The translations under genes and the position numbers were made by a program. 38,431 nucleotides of DNA from Frankia nepalensis (lineage in GTDB: Bacteria > Actinomycetota > Actinomycetes > Frankiales > Frankiaceae): assembly GCF_016786325.1 (NCBI RefSeq), contig NZ_JADWYU010000128.1, positions 1,318 to 39,748 of the forward strand, given 5' to 3'. Shown here in pieces: positions 1 through 7,190 of this stretch (position 1 is its first letter; the number at the start of each line of letters is the position of its first letter). The notes under the pieces are model-generated. The model searched no databases. It saw only the letters and a program-made list of their open reading frames with translations, and was not told the DNA's origin.

Positions 1-70
1 CATCCCCCCCCGGGGGGGGCCCCCCCCCCCCCCGCGGGGGGGGGGGGGGGGGGGGGGGCCCCCCCCCCCC
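1..70. other. G/C homopolymer block, probably unreliable sequence
   Basis: After the first three bases this stretch is only G and C, in long alternating homopolymer runs, one G run exceeding 20 bases. It abuts a hairpin repeat whose complete copy at 15154-15208 has an ordinary GGGGG/CCCCC hairpin in the equivalent place. The likeliest reading is that a strong hairpin was miscalled or mis-assembled here. No gene is supported. Confidence 0.7.
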
Positions 71-104
71 GACACGGGGGTTCCAGGGGGTCGCCCCCCT
101 GGGC
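71..104. repeat. 34-bp hairpin repeat downstream of tRNA-Val(CAC)
   Basis: This is identical over 34 bases to 15175-15208, which lies downstream of tRNA-Val(GAC). It contains the arms CCAGGGGG and CCCCCTGG around a short loop, so it folds as a GC hairpin. There is no T run on either side, so a simple intrinsic terminator is not obvious. It may be a mobile palindromic element, or a processing or termination structure of tRNA transcripts. Confidence 0.75.
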
Positions 105-164
105 AGACATCGCGGCCTCTGGCGAAGGCGGCCAACGGCCGCCGAGCAGGATGAGGCCGGCTCG

Positions 165-236
165 TGGGCGTACGTGGTTTCGAACCACGGACCTCTGCCG
201 TGTGAAGGCAGCGCTCTACCACTGAGCTATACGCCC
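165..236 (-). tRNA. tRNA-Val (anticodon CAC)
   Basis: The reverse strand folds as a cloverleaf: acceptor GGGCGTA pairs with TACGCCC, a D arm contains AGCTCAGTGG, the anticodon stem CTGCC/GGCAG encloses loop TTCACAC (anticodon CAC), and the T arm contains GGTTCGAAACC. The discriminator base is A. CCA is not encoded. It decodes GUG, a frequent valine codon in GC-rich genomes. A copy of the 34-bp hairpin repeat follows 60 bp downstream. Confidence 0.95.
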
Positions 237-819
237 GAGCCGCAAGCGCATCCGACTGGTTCGGCCATCTGGATCAACCACGTGGTGGTCGATCGGGGTG
301 CCGTCGATCGGTTGGCTGCGTGGTCAGCTTACACAACCCGACTGGAGGGGTGGAACGGCCCGTCCAGCGAGCCCTGTTCGCGAGACGCCTGATGTCGAGG
401 CAATGTCCAACCGATGTCCCGACGATGTCGGATCGCTGGGCATGCCATGGGTGTTCGCCGGCACTCGTCGTGATTGAGGGCCGCGTCACAGGGAACGATG
501 TCGGGGCACGGCCGCGGCAGTGGGCTCCGTGTCCGGGAGGGTCCCGGTGAGGTCCGGAACGGGCCCGACGCCACCTCCCGTGGCTCGGACCGCCGCCGGG
601 TCGCACCGACACCGGGACCTCACGGACCTGGGCACCTTCCCCAGGGATCCGCCGACGCGGCTAGATGAGGACCCCGGGTCTCCTGAGCCGGGCAACTCGC
701 TCGAACCGCCGTAACGGATGTTGTCTTGGCATAATCTTGTTTCCGACGAGACGCAGAGAGGGAACCATCTCGTTACACGGGTGCTCGCCCGCACCACCGC
801 ACCGCTGAGAGGCCGCCCG
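237..819. other. intergenic region between tRNA-Val and ssgB
   Basis: No convincing gene is seen in 583 bp. All open frames are short and lack family resemblance and ribosome sites. It must hold the tRNA-Val promoter (reverse strand) and the ssgB promoter (forward strand). A CATAAT hexamer at 730-735 could be a -10 element for ssgB, but no good -35 lies 16-18 bp upstream. The word GATGTC recurs several times between 390 and 505, with no clear spacing. Confidence 0.4.
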
Positions 820-1251
820 ATGACTATTCGTCACGACTCCATCACCGCAGAACTCGCCCTCCGGCTCGTCGTGCCCGGAGGGGCCCCGGTCCCCGTCGCC
901 GCGACGGTCCGGTACGAGCCCGACGACCCATACGCGGTCAGCATCGGGTTCCGCACCGGAGCGGACGAGGTGGTCGAGTGGACCTTCGCTCGACAGTTGC
1001 TCAGTGACGGCGTGCGCCGCCCGGCCGGCGACGGCGACGTCCAGGTCTGGCCGGCCGCGCAGTCCGGCGGACGGATCGTCTGCCTGTCACTGTCCAGCCC
1101 GTCTGGGCACGCGCTGTTCGAGATGCCTCGTTCCGAGGTTCTCGCCTTCCTGCGTCGCACCTACGCGGCGGTCCCGCTGGGCAGCGAGAGCGACGTGATC
1201 GATCTCGATGCCGAGCTGGCCCTGTTGATCTGGGGCGGCCCCGACCGGTGA
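820..1251 (+). CDS. ssgB: SsgB-type sporulation / cell division protein (SsgA family)
   Basis: The 143-residue product matches the SsgA-like family closely. Family-typical segments include LRLVVPGGAPVPVAATVRYE, DPYAVSIGFRTGADEVVEW, FARQLLSDG and a late DLDAELALL. In Streptomyces, SsgB helps position FtsZ rings during sporulation-specific division. SsgB is the member conserved in non-sporulating and sporulating actinomycetes alike, so it may have a wider division role here. The ATG at 820 is preferred over an in-frame upstream start at 718: a GAGAGG ribosome site precedes it and the protein then begins at the family boundary. A strong terminator follows 77 bp after the stop. The gene stands alone between a tRNA and a convergent amidase gene. 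Confidence 0.9.
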   Translation: MTIRHDSITAELALRLVVPGGAPVPVAATVRYEPDDPYAVSIGFRTGADEVVEWTFARQLLSDGVRRPAGDGDVQVWPAAQSGGRIVCLSLSSPSGHALFEMPRSEVLAFLRRTYAAVPLGSESDVIDLDAELALLIWGGPDR

Positions 1252-1327
1252 CGCGCACGGGTCGGGCGGTTCGCGCCCGGCCCCTGAGCATCCGGTGCGG
1301 GCACCGTCCGGCGAACGAGATCGCCAG

Positions 1328-1364
1328 GCCCGCCCGGTGGGTACCTCCACCGGGCGGGCTTTCT
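1328..1364 (+). terminator. rho-independent terminator after ssgB
   Basis: A perfect 13-bp stem, GCCCGCCCGGTGG (1328-1340) with its complement at 1347-1359, has a 6-nt loop and is followed by TTTCT. It lies between the convergent ssgB and amidase genes and could serve both, though the T run is on the ssgB strand. Confidence 0.85.
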
Positions 1365-1440
1365 CGCGTTCAGGGGCCGGTCCGCCAGCCACCGCCGGGC
1401 GAGCGGCCGCCGACCCCTCGAGCGCTGACCGCCCCGCGCG

Positions 1441-2472
1441 TCAGCGCTCGGCCAGGAAGTGCAGGATGCCGGCGGCGATGCCCTCGGCCGCGCGCTGCCG
1501 CCAGGCCGGGTCGGTCACGCGGGCGGCGTCCGCCTGGTTACGCATGTTGGCGCACTCGATGAAGACCTTGGGGGCGCTGGAAAGGTTCAGACCGCCCAGG
1601 TCGGAACGCTCGACGACGCCGTTCTGGCTTCGCAGGTAGTCCGCGGGTGGCTCCGCGGTGGCCGCCGCGAAGGTGTCCCGCAGCCGGACCGCGAGCCGGG
1701 CCGACGGTTCGACGATTCCGGGATTCACGGCGCCGGGGGCATGGGCCGGGGCGATGACATGGAAGCCGGAACCCTCCGGCGGCCCGCCGTCGGCATGGAT
1801 GGAAACCGCCAGATCCGCGTGCGCCTCGGCGGCGGCCCGGCCGCGCACGTCGACGCACGGCCCGATGCCGGCGTCGTCGGTCCTGGTCAGCACCACGGTC
1901 ACGCCACGCGCCCGGAGCAGGGCAGCCGCCCTGTTCGCCACGTCGAAGGTGAAGGCGTGCTCCGGGTAGCCGTCGTCTGTGCTGGCCCCGACGGTGTCGC
2001 ACTCCTTCTGGAAGCCGCCGGCGTCCACCAGCCGGGCGATCTGGGCGGCGGCCGCCCCGTTGCCGCCGTTGTGGCCAGGGTCGAGGACGACCACCCGGCC
2101 ACGCACGTCGGCGCTGGGAAACGCGACCGCCCCGGCCGTCGGGAAATGGCCCGCGGCCCCTCCACCGTCCCCGCCGCCACGGCCACCCGTCGCGCCGCCG
2201 ACCACCACTCCCAGCGCGCCCATGACCAGCACCGCCACCACCGCGACCAGCACCTGCGCGGGCCGGGACAGCCCGCGCCCCGCCCGCGCCGGCCGGGACG
2301 ACCCGCGGGACGCGCCGGAGCCCGTGGCGGCCGCGGCCGCCAGCGACCGCCGCCCGCCCGCCCGCGCCGGCCCGGTCCGGCTCATCGGGGCCCCGTCGGG
2401 CACCGGCGCCACGCCGGGTACGGCCCTCCCGCGGGGTGCCTCCCGCGGGAAGCCCCCCGGGCCCGCGGCCAC
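1441..2472 (-). CDS. N-acetylmuramoyl-L-alanine amidase (Amidase_3), membrane-anchored or secreted
   Basis: Predicted zinc amidase that cuts the bond between N-acetylmuramic acid and L-alanine in peptidoglycan, outside the membrane. A cytoplasmic, Arg/Ala/Pro-rich N-terminus of about 75 residues precedes one hydrophobic segment (VLVAVVAVLVMGALGVVVGG), then a Gly-rich linker. The amidase domain begins at VVVLDPGHNGGN (first zinc His), continues with GYPEH (zinc Glu) and SIHAD (zinc His), and ends with FIECANMRN (catalytic Glu). The insert with CDTVG after the first motif resembles the mycobacterial Rv3717 type. The GTG at 2472 follows the DUF3097 stop by 12 bp, with GAGGGG upstream, suggesting an operon; ATG at 2385 is an alternative start that keeps the membrane segment. 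Confidence 0.88.
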   Translation of the reverse strand: MAAGPGGFPREAPRGRAVPGVAPVPDGAPMSRTGPARAGGRRSLAAAAATGSGASRGSSRPARAGRGLSRPAQVLVAVVAVLVMGALGVVVGGATGGRGGGDGGGAAGHFPTAGAVAFPSADVRGRVVVLDPGHNGGNGAAAAQIARLVDAGGFQKECDTVGASTDDGYPEHAFTFDVANRAAALLRARGVTVVLTRTDDAGIGPCVDVRGRAAAEAHADLAVSIHADGGPPEGSGFHVIAPAHAPGAVNPGIVEPSARLAVRLRDTFAAATAEPPADYLRSQNGVVERSDLGGLNLSSAPKVFIECANMRNQADAARVTDPAWRQRAAEGIAAGILHFLAER

Positions 2473-2484
2473 GGGGCCGGCCCC

Positions 2485-3294
2485 TCAGGCGGTAACAAAG
2501 TCGATGAGCTCCTCGACGGCGCGCAGGAGACCGACCTCCAGGTCGGCGTAGCTGTCCACGGAGGCGAGTACTCGGCGCCACATCTCGGCGGGCTCGCGCA
2601 CTCCCAGCGCGCGGCACACGCCTTCCTTCCACGGCTGCCCGCGCGGCACCTCGGGCCAGGCCCGGATGCCGACCGAGGCGGGCTTCACCGCCTGCCAGAT
2701 GTCAATGTACGGGTGACCGGTGACCAGAACGTGCTCGCCCGGGACGGAAGCCGCGATCCGGCTCTCCTTGGAACCGGCGACCAGGTGGTCGACGAGCACC
2801 CCGAGGCGCCGCCCGGGGCCGGGACGGAACGCGGCCACGATCTCCGGCAGGTCGTCGACCCCGTGGAGCGGCTCGACGACGACGCCCTCGATCCGCAGGT
2901 CGTCGCCCCACACCCGCTCGACGAGCGCCGCGTCGTGCAAACCCTCGACGTAGATCCGGCTGGCCCTGGCGACCCGCGCGGGCGCCTCGGGCACCGCGAT
3001 CGAGCCGGAGGCGGTCCGCGCGGAGCCGGCCGGCTTCGCGCGCCGTGGGCGAACCAGCGTCACCCGCCTGCCCTCGAGCAGGAACGCGCCCTCTTCCAGC
3101 GGGAAGAGCCTGCGGACGCCGAACCGGTCCTCGAGCGTGACGCCGTCCGCGTCGACCCCGACCACCGCTCCGCAGAAGCCGCTCACCGGGTCCTCGACGA
3201 CCAGATCGGGTTCTATCTCGACGACGGGAACCGGCGCTGGCGCCTTCTTCGCGGACGGGGCCAGCACATCTCGCCCATAGTCGCGGCTACGCAT
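2485..3294 (-). CDS. DUF3097 family protein
   Basis: The 269-residue product matches the actinobacterial DUF3097 family over its whole length. Recognisable segments are MRSRDYGRDVLAP at the start, VVEDPVSGFCGAVVG, VTLEDRFG, RTASGSIAVPEAPARVARASRIYVEG, then VWGDDLRIEGVVVEPLHGVDDLP and LGVLVDHLVAGSKESRIA. The central part looks Toprim-like (IYVEG followed by LGVLVDHL), which would suggest nucleic-acid metabolism, but no function is established. ATG at 3294 is chosen because the family starts there; longer open frame upstream is Arg/Ser-rich without similarity. It is divergent from the nicotinamidase-like gene and probably co-transcribed with the downstream amidase. Confidence 0.88.
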   Translation of the reverse strand: MRSRDYGRDVLAPSAKKAPAPVPVVEIEPDLVVEDPVSGFCGAVVGVDADGVTLEDRFGVRRLFPLEEGAFLLEGRRVTLVRPRRAKPAGSARTASGSIAVPEAPARVARASRIYVEGLHDAALVERVWGDDLRIEGVVVEPLHGVDDLPEIVAAFRPGPGRRLGVLVDHLVAGSKESRIAASVPGEHVLVTGHPYIDIWQAVKPASVGIRAWPEVPRGQPWKEGVCRALGVREPAEMWRRVLASVDSYADLEVGLLRAVEELIDFVTA

Positions 3295-3356
3295 GCGAAC
3301 AAGCCTAGGATCGCTGCAGGAGGGCACCCAACGGGGCCGTGGGAGGCGCCAGACCG

Positions 3357-3959
3357 ATGACGACCTACGGGCCCGAAGTGGCGTTGATCGTCGTGGACCT
3401 GCAGAACGACTTCGCGACACCCGCGGGCAGCCTCTACGTCCGCGGCGGCGAGGAGATCGTCGGGGCGGTGAACGACGAGGTTTCGGCCGCCGTGGCCGCC
3501 GGCTCACCGGTCTTCTGGACCCAGGACTGGCACCCTTCGGTCACGCCGCACTTCGTGACGTCCGGCGGCGTCTGGCCGCCACACTGCGTGGCGGGGACGC
3601 CGGGAGCGGAGTTCCACCCGCGGGCCCTGGTGACCGGCGAGATCATCCGTAAGGGCGCGGACGGCGCGGACGGCTACTCGGGCTTCTCCGTGCGCGACCC
3701 CGAGTCCGGCGAGCAGCGGTCCACGGTGCTCGGCGACCGGCTCGCCACGGCCGGCTGCCGCGAGGTCGTGGTCGTCGGCCTCGCCGGCGACTACTGCGTG
3801 AAGGAGACCGCGCTCGACGGCCGCCGCCTCGGGCTCGACGTCGTCGTCCCGCTAGCGCTGACCCGCTTCGTGAACCTCGAGCCCGGCGACGACACGGCGG
3901 CCATCGCCGAGCTACGCGCCGCTGGCGTCCGGGTCGAGCCAGCGGCCAGCGCGGCCTGA
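3357..3959 (+). CDS. pncA: nicotinamidase / isochorismatase-family hydrolase
   Basis: The 200-residue product is a cysteine hydrolase of the isochorismatase superfamily, most like PncA, which deamidates nicotinamide to nicotinate for NAD salvage. The triad is visible as Asp14 (VVDLQNDF), Lys99 (IIRKGADG) and Cys147 (GDYCVKET). Likely metal ligands are in TQDWHP (Asp57, His59) and WPPHC (His76). The usual ATDYCV is GLAGDYCV here, a mild change. GGGAGG lies about 10 bp before the ATG. It is divergent from DUF3097, with 62 bp between starts, so the two promoters must sit close together. Confidence 0.9.
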   Translation: MTTYGPEVALIVVDLQNDFATPAGSLYVRGGEEIVGAVNDEVSAAVAAGSPVFWTQDWHPSVTPHFVTSGGVWPPHCVAGTPGAEFHPRALVTGEIIRKGADGADGYSGFSVRDPESGEQRSTVLGDRLATAGCREVVVVGLAGDYCVKETALDGRRLGLDVVVPLALTRFVNLEPGDDTAAIAELRAAGVRVEPAASAA

Positions 3960-4131
3960 CGTCACCGCCGGCCGCGGCGGCTGGGTCAGAGCCGGCGGCC
4001 GGCGGCCTCGCGCCCGCCCACGGCCGAGGCCGCGGCGCCGAACGCGCATGGCCCACCCGGATCGCCGCCGACGGTGGCGGCGACCGCGGTGGGCCAGCTG
4101 ATCAGATCTGTTCTGAGGTTTGGTCAGGCGC

Positions 4132-4248
4132 CCCCGGCCGTAGCCGCGCGAAAATGGCGAAGCCTCGCGCGGCGGAGGCCGTCAGGCGGCCCCGGCCGTA
4201 GCCGCGCGAAATATGGCGAAGCCTCGCGCGGCGGAGGCCGTCAGGCGG
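4132..4248. repeat. 58-bp tandem duplication covering the DUF4193 stop codon and hairpin
   Basis: Two head-to-tail copies, 4132-4189 and 4190-4248, differ by one inserted base (GAAAATGG versus GAAATATGG). Each contains arms GCCGCGCGA and TCGCGCGGC, which form a 9-bp hairpin with a further GGC/GCC pairing on the reverse strand, and each carries TCAGGCGGC, the reverse complement of the last codons and stop of DUF4193. It therefore duplicates a probable terminator between two convergent genes. Confidence 0.85.
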
Positions 4249-4534
4249 CGCAGTCGCGGCAGATCATCCGGCGGGAGTCGACCAGCTGGCTGCGATGGTG
4301 AACCAGGTAGCAGCTCGTGCAGGTGAACTCGTCGGCCTGACGGGGTAGCACCCGCAGGTTCAGCTCCTCGCCGGACAGGTCAGCGCCGGGCAGGTCGAGC
4401 TCGGTCTCGAACGGGTCGACTTCATCACCGAGGTCGGCCGCCGCGTCCGCCCGCCGCGCCTTCAGGGCCTCCAGGCTCTGCTCAGGGGCCTCCTCGAGGT
4501 CCGCGGTACGGGGGGTGTCGTAGTCGGTGGCCAC
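4241..4534 (-). CDS. DUF4193 family small zinc-ribbon-like protein
   Basis: The 97-residue product matches the actinobacterial DUF4193 family: ATDYDTPR near the start, an acidic middle with ELDLPGADLSGEELNLRVLP, then QADEFTCTSCYLVHHRSQL and a final ICRDCA. The four cysteines form two CxxC pairs, so a zinc ribbon is likely. The GTG at 4534 is supported by GGGAGA upstream and by the family N-terminus. The function is not known; the family is widely conserved and often lies near sigma-factor or dUTPase genes, which are not adjacent here. Its 3' end lies inside a 58-bp tandem duplication. Confidence 0.9.
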   Translation of the reverse strand: MATDYDTPRTADLEEAPEQSLEALKARRADAAADLGDEVDPFETELDLPGADLSGEELNLRVLPRQADEFTCTSCYLVHHRSQLVDSRRMICRDCAA

Positions 4535-4773
4535 TTCATTTCTCCCAGATGGTCGGGGCCCTGCGGAATCGGCGAAGCCGGTTTCGAAGGTCGCGCTCCT
4601 CGTGCCCAACCCACAACGCACGACTGTCCGGCAATGTGCCCACGACACCCTCCGGACTTTCCTGTGTCCTTCGCCACACGGAAGGACCGCGCCGGTGCAC
4701 AGCGTGTCCGGGTGCCGCCGCGTTGGCGCATCCCGGACCGCCGGACGCGCCGGGAACGGGCTGGGAGGCGGGG

Positions 4774-5304
4774 TCAGCCCGTGCGGCGCAGCCAGGTCAC
4801 CGGAGCGCCGTGCGCACCGCGGCGCAGCGGCTCAAGCACGTCGTCCCAGTCGGTGCCGAGCAGCCGGTGCAGGCCGCGGGCCAGGGTGTCGCGGCCCTCG
4901 CCGCGCTCCAGCAGGGCGCGCAGCGCGGCCTCGCCGATCACGACGTCACCGTTCGCGGCGATGCCGACCCGGTGCAGGCCGAGTTCGGGGGTGTAGGAGT
5001 AGCGCTCCGCGTCGCAGCCGGGAGAAGGGCCCTCGACCACCTCGAAGGTGACATGGCCGAGGCGACGCAGGCGGGTCGCCAGCCGGCCGGCGGTGGCCGG
5101 CGCCCCTCGCCATTCCAGCCCGGCGTAGAGGTAGCCGGGCCGGGCCGGCTGCGGCGACCACGTGAGCGACACCGTCGCGGAGAGCGCGCCGGACACGGCG
5201 AACTCCAGGTGTGGGCACAGCGCCGGTGGGCACGCGAGCACCGACAACATGCCCGGCACCACGTTCGACGCTGGGCCGTATGACAGCCCAGAGGCTGACG
5301 ACAT
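4774..5304 (-). CDS. DUF3145 family protein
   Basis: The product of about 176 residues matches DUF3145: CPPALCPHLEFAVSGALSATVSLTW, LYAGLEWRGAPATAGRLATRLR, FEVVEGPSPGCDAERYSYTPELGLHRVG, then GDVVIGEAALRALLE and LLGTDWDDVLEPLRR. The family is restricted to actinobacteria and has no assigned activity. The start is uncertain. GGAGG lies 5 bp before an in-frame GTG at 5310 and 11 bp before the ATG at 5304, so translation from 5310 is also plausible; ATG 5250 begins nearer the family core but lacks a ribosome site. It is a single gene with about 230 bp to the next. Confidence 0.85.
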   Translation of the reverse strand: MSSASGLSYGPASNVVPGMLSVLACPPALCPHLEFAVSGALSATVSLTWSPQPARPGYLYAGLEWRGAPATAGRLATRLRRLGHVTFEVVEGPSPGCDAERYSYTPELGLHRVGIAANGDVVIGEAALRALLERGEGRDTLARGLHRLLGTDWDDVLEPLRRGAHGAPVTWLRRTG

Positions 5305-5534
5305 GACCACGGGGACCTCCGTCGACGAGGAACGCCTTCCCCTTGCGTCTCGTCTTGGGCGGTTCACGTAGGTACGCATAGATCGTGCCATGACGCGGGG
5401 GTCCCGGCCACCCCTGGTAGGCACCAAAAAGAGCCATCTCACCGGCCGGGCCCGCCGCGGATGTCGCGGTGGCCTCCTGACGGGGCCGGCGCCGCGGTCC
5501 CGAGCCGACGACAGGCCAGGACGGCCCCGTCCAC

Positions 5535-6578
5535 CTATCCGGCGGGTGGGGCATCCCGGGCGGACGTGGGCAACGACGACTTGTTCAGCGGTCTGGTCGG
5601 GGGCGTGCCGCCCTCGGCGGGAGCGGCGGGGGCGGGCCTTTCGGCGGGCTGTCCAGCCTCCGCGGCCCGCGTGCCGAGGAGGCTGGACAGGTCGCCGAGG
5701 CCGCTGCCGAGGGCGCTGGTCAGCTCGCTGGGGACGATCCACAGCTTGCTCGCCTGGCCCTCCGCGATACGCGGCAGCGTCTGCAGGTACTGATAGGCGA
5801 GCAGCTTCGGGTCGGCGTCACCGGCGTGGATGGACGCGAAGACGGTCTCGATCGCCCGCGCCTCGCCCTCGGCCCGCAACACCTGCGCCTCCCGCTCGCC
5901 CTCGGCGCCGAGGATGGCCGCCTGCTTGGCGCCCTCGGCCCGCAGGATCGCGGCCTGCTTCTCACCCTCGGCCCGCAGGATCTCGCTCTGCCGGACGCCC
6001 TCGGCCGTCAGGATCGCGGCCCGCCGGTCCCGCTCGGCGCGCATCTGCTTCTCCATCGAGTCCTGCACCGAACGGGGCGGGTCGATCGCCTTGAGCTCGA
6101 CCCGGTTGACCCGGATGCCCCACTTGCCGGTCGCCTCGTCGAGCACGCCGCGCAGCTGGCCGTTGATCTGGTCTCGGGAGGTCAGCGTCGCCTCGAGGTT
6201 CATCCCACCGATGACGTTGCGCAGCGTGGTGACGGTGAGCTGCTCGATCGCCTTGATGAAGTTGGCGATCTCGTAGGTGGCCGCGCGCGGGTCGGTCACC
6301 TGGAAGTAGATGACGGTGTCGATCCCGACGACCAGGTTGTCCTCGGTGATCACCGGCTGCGGCGGGAAGGTGACGACCTGCTCGCGCAGGTCGATGCGCT
6401 CCCGGACCCGGTCGATGAACGGCAGGACGATGGCGAGGCCGGGGATCAGCGTGCGGTGGTAGCGGCCGAGCCGTTCGACGACCATCGCGCGCGCCTGTGG
6501 AACGATCTTGACAGCTCGGAAGACGAACACCAGGACGACGAACGACAGGACGGCAACCGCGATCAGCCCACCGCTCAT
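5535..6578 (-). CDS. SPFH/Band 7 (stomatin-like) membrane protein
   Basis: The 347-residue product is a prohibitin/stomatin relative, expected to form membrane microdomain scaffolds. One N-terminal membrane helix (LIAVAVLSFVVLVFVFRAV) is followed by a Band 7 domain containing VVERLGRYHRTLIPGLAIVLPFID, TEDNLVVGIDTVIYFQVTDP and LRNVIGGMNLEATLTSRDQIN. A helical coiled-coil stretch follows in which ILRAEGEKQA-like 11-residue units repeat about five times, then a conserved YQYLQTLPRIAEG segment and a Pro/Ala-rich tail. Its ATG overlaps the stop of the NfeD gene in ATGA, so the two are translationally coupled; NfeD and SPFH proteins commonly act as pairs. Confidence 0.92.
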   Translation of the reverse strand: MSGGLIAVAVLSFVVLVFVFRAVKIVPQARAMVVERLGRYHRTLIPGLAIVLPFIDRVRERIDLREQVVTFPPQPVITEDNLVVGIDTVIYFQVTDPRAATYEIANFIKAIEQLTVTTLRNVIGGMNLEATLTSRDQINGQLRGVLDEATGKWGIRVNRVELKAIDPPRSVQDSMEKQMRAERDRRAAILTAEGVRQSEILRAEGEKQAAILRAEGAKQAAILGAEGEREAQVLRAEGEARAIETVFASIHAGDADPKLLAYQYLQTLPRIAEGQASKLWIVPSELTSALGSGLGDLSSLLGTRAAEAGQPAERPAPAAPAEGGTPPTRPLNKSSLPTSARDAPPAG

Positions 6579-7042
6579 GGCAACTCCCCTCGCGGGACGT
6601 CGAGTCCCGGGATCTCCTCCTGGTGGACGATCGCGGTGGCACCGTCGATGCGCAGCACCCGCACGGCGCTACCGACGGGGAGCACGCTGTCCCCGGGGTA
6701 GGCGCGCGCGGACCAGATCTCACCCCTGATCTTGACCCTGCCGTCATGCCGGTCCACCGGCTCGACGACGACGCCGTCGGCACCGATCAGCGCCGCCGTC
6801 CCGGTCGCGACCTGAGGAGTGGAGATCAGGTGGCGGCGCGCGATCGGCCGCAGCCCGAACGTCAGCCCACCGGCCGCCACCACGAACGCCAGGACCTGCC
6901 AGACGACGCCCGCGCCGAGCAGTGCCACGAGGGCCGCGGCCAGCGCCGCGAGCGCCAGCATCAACAGGTAGAGACCGCCGGTCAGCAGCTCGCCCACCGC
7001 GAGCCCACCGGCGACGACGAACCAGATCAGTTCGGCGGGCAC
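6575..7042 (-). CDS. NfeD family membrane protein
   Basis: The 155-residue product has three or more hydrophobic segments in its first 75 residues (LIWFVVAGGLAVGELLTGG, YLLMLALAALAAALVALL, VLAFVVAAGGLTFGL). A soluble OB-fold-like C-terminal domain follows, with GADGVVVEPVDRHDGRVKIRGEIWSA and GSAVRVLRIDGATAIV. This is the short NfeD form that lacks the ClpP-like protease. Family members pair with SPFH proteins, and here the stop codon overlaps the Band 7 start by 4 bp. The gene is divergent from treX, with 148 bp between. Confidence 0.9.
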   Translation of the reverse strand: MPAELIWFVVAGGLAVGELLTGGLYLLMLALAALAAALVALLGAGVVWQVLAFVVAAGGLTFGLRPIARRHLISTPQVATGTAALIGADGVVVEPVDRHDGRVKIRGEIWSARAYPGDSVLPVGSAVRVLRIDGATAIVHQEEIPGLDVPRGELP

Positions 7043-7190
7043 ACCTTCATCGTAGGCCCGATGACGCGCCGCGCGACCGTTCGCTGTCGCCTGACGGACA
7101 GGACCAGCAGGGCTGTCCGCGAAGAGTTGTCAAGACCTTCGGCGAGCCGCCTCGCCGTCGGATCCCCCCAGTTCCGTAGGCTTCGCTGGT

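Noticed and set aside
390-505. Recurring GATGTC words upstream of ssgB
   Set aside because: Spacing is irregular, and the TGTCGA at about 391 has no CGAC at 17 bp, so it is not a third ECF42 promoter.
1459-3360. 633-residue forward frame
   Set aside because: It is antisense to the amidase and DUF3097 genes, both of which have clear family motifs.
4659-4682. Imperfect dyad TTCCTGTGT...ACACGGAA upstream of DUF4193
   Set aside because: Short arms with a bulge; no more than expected in this composition, and no promoter elements nearby.
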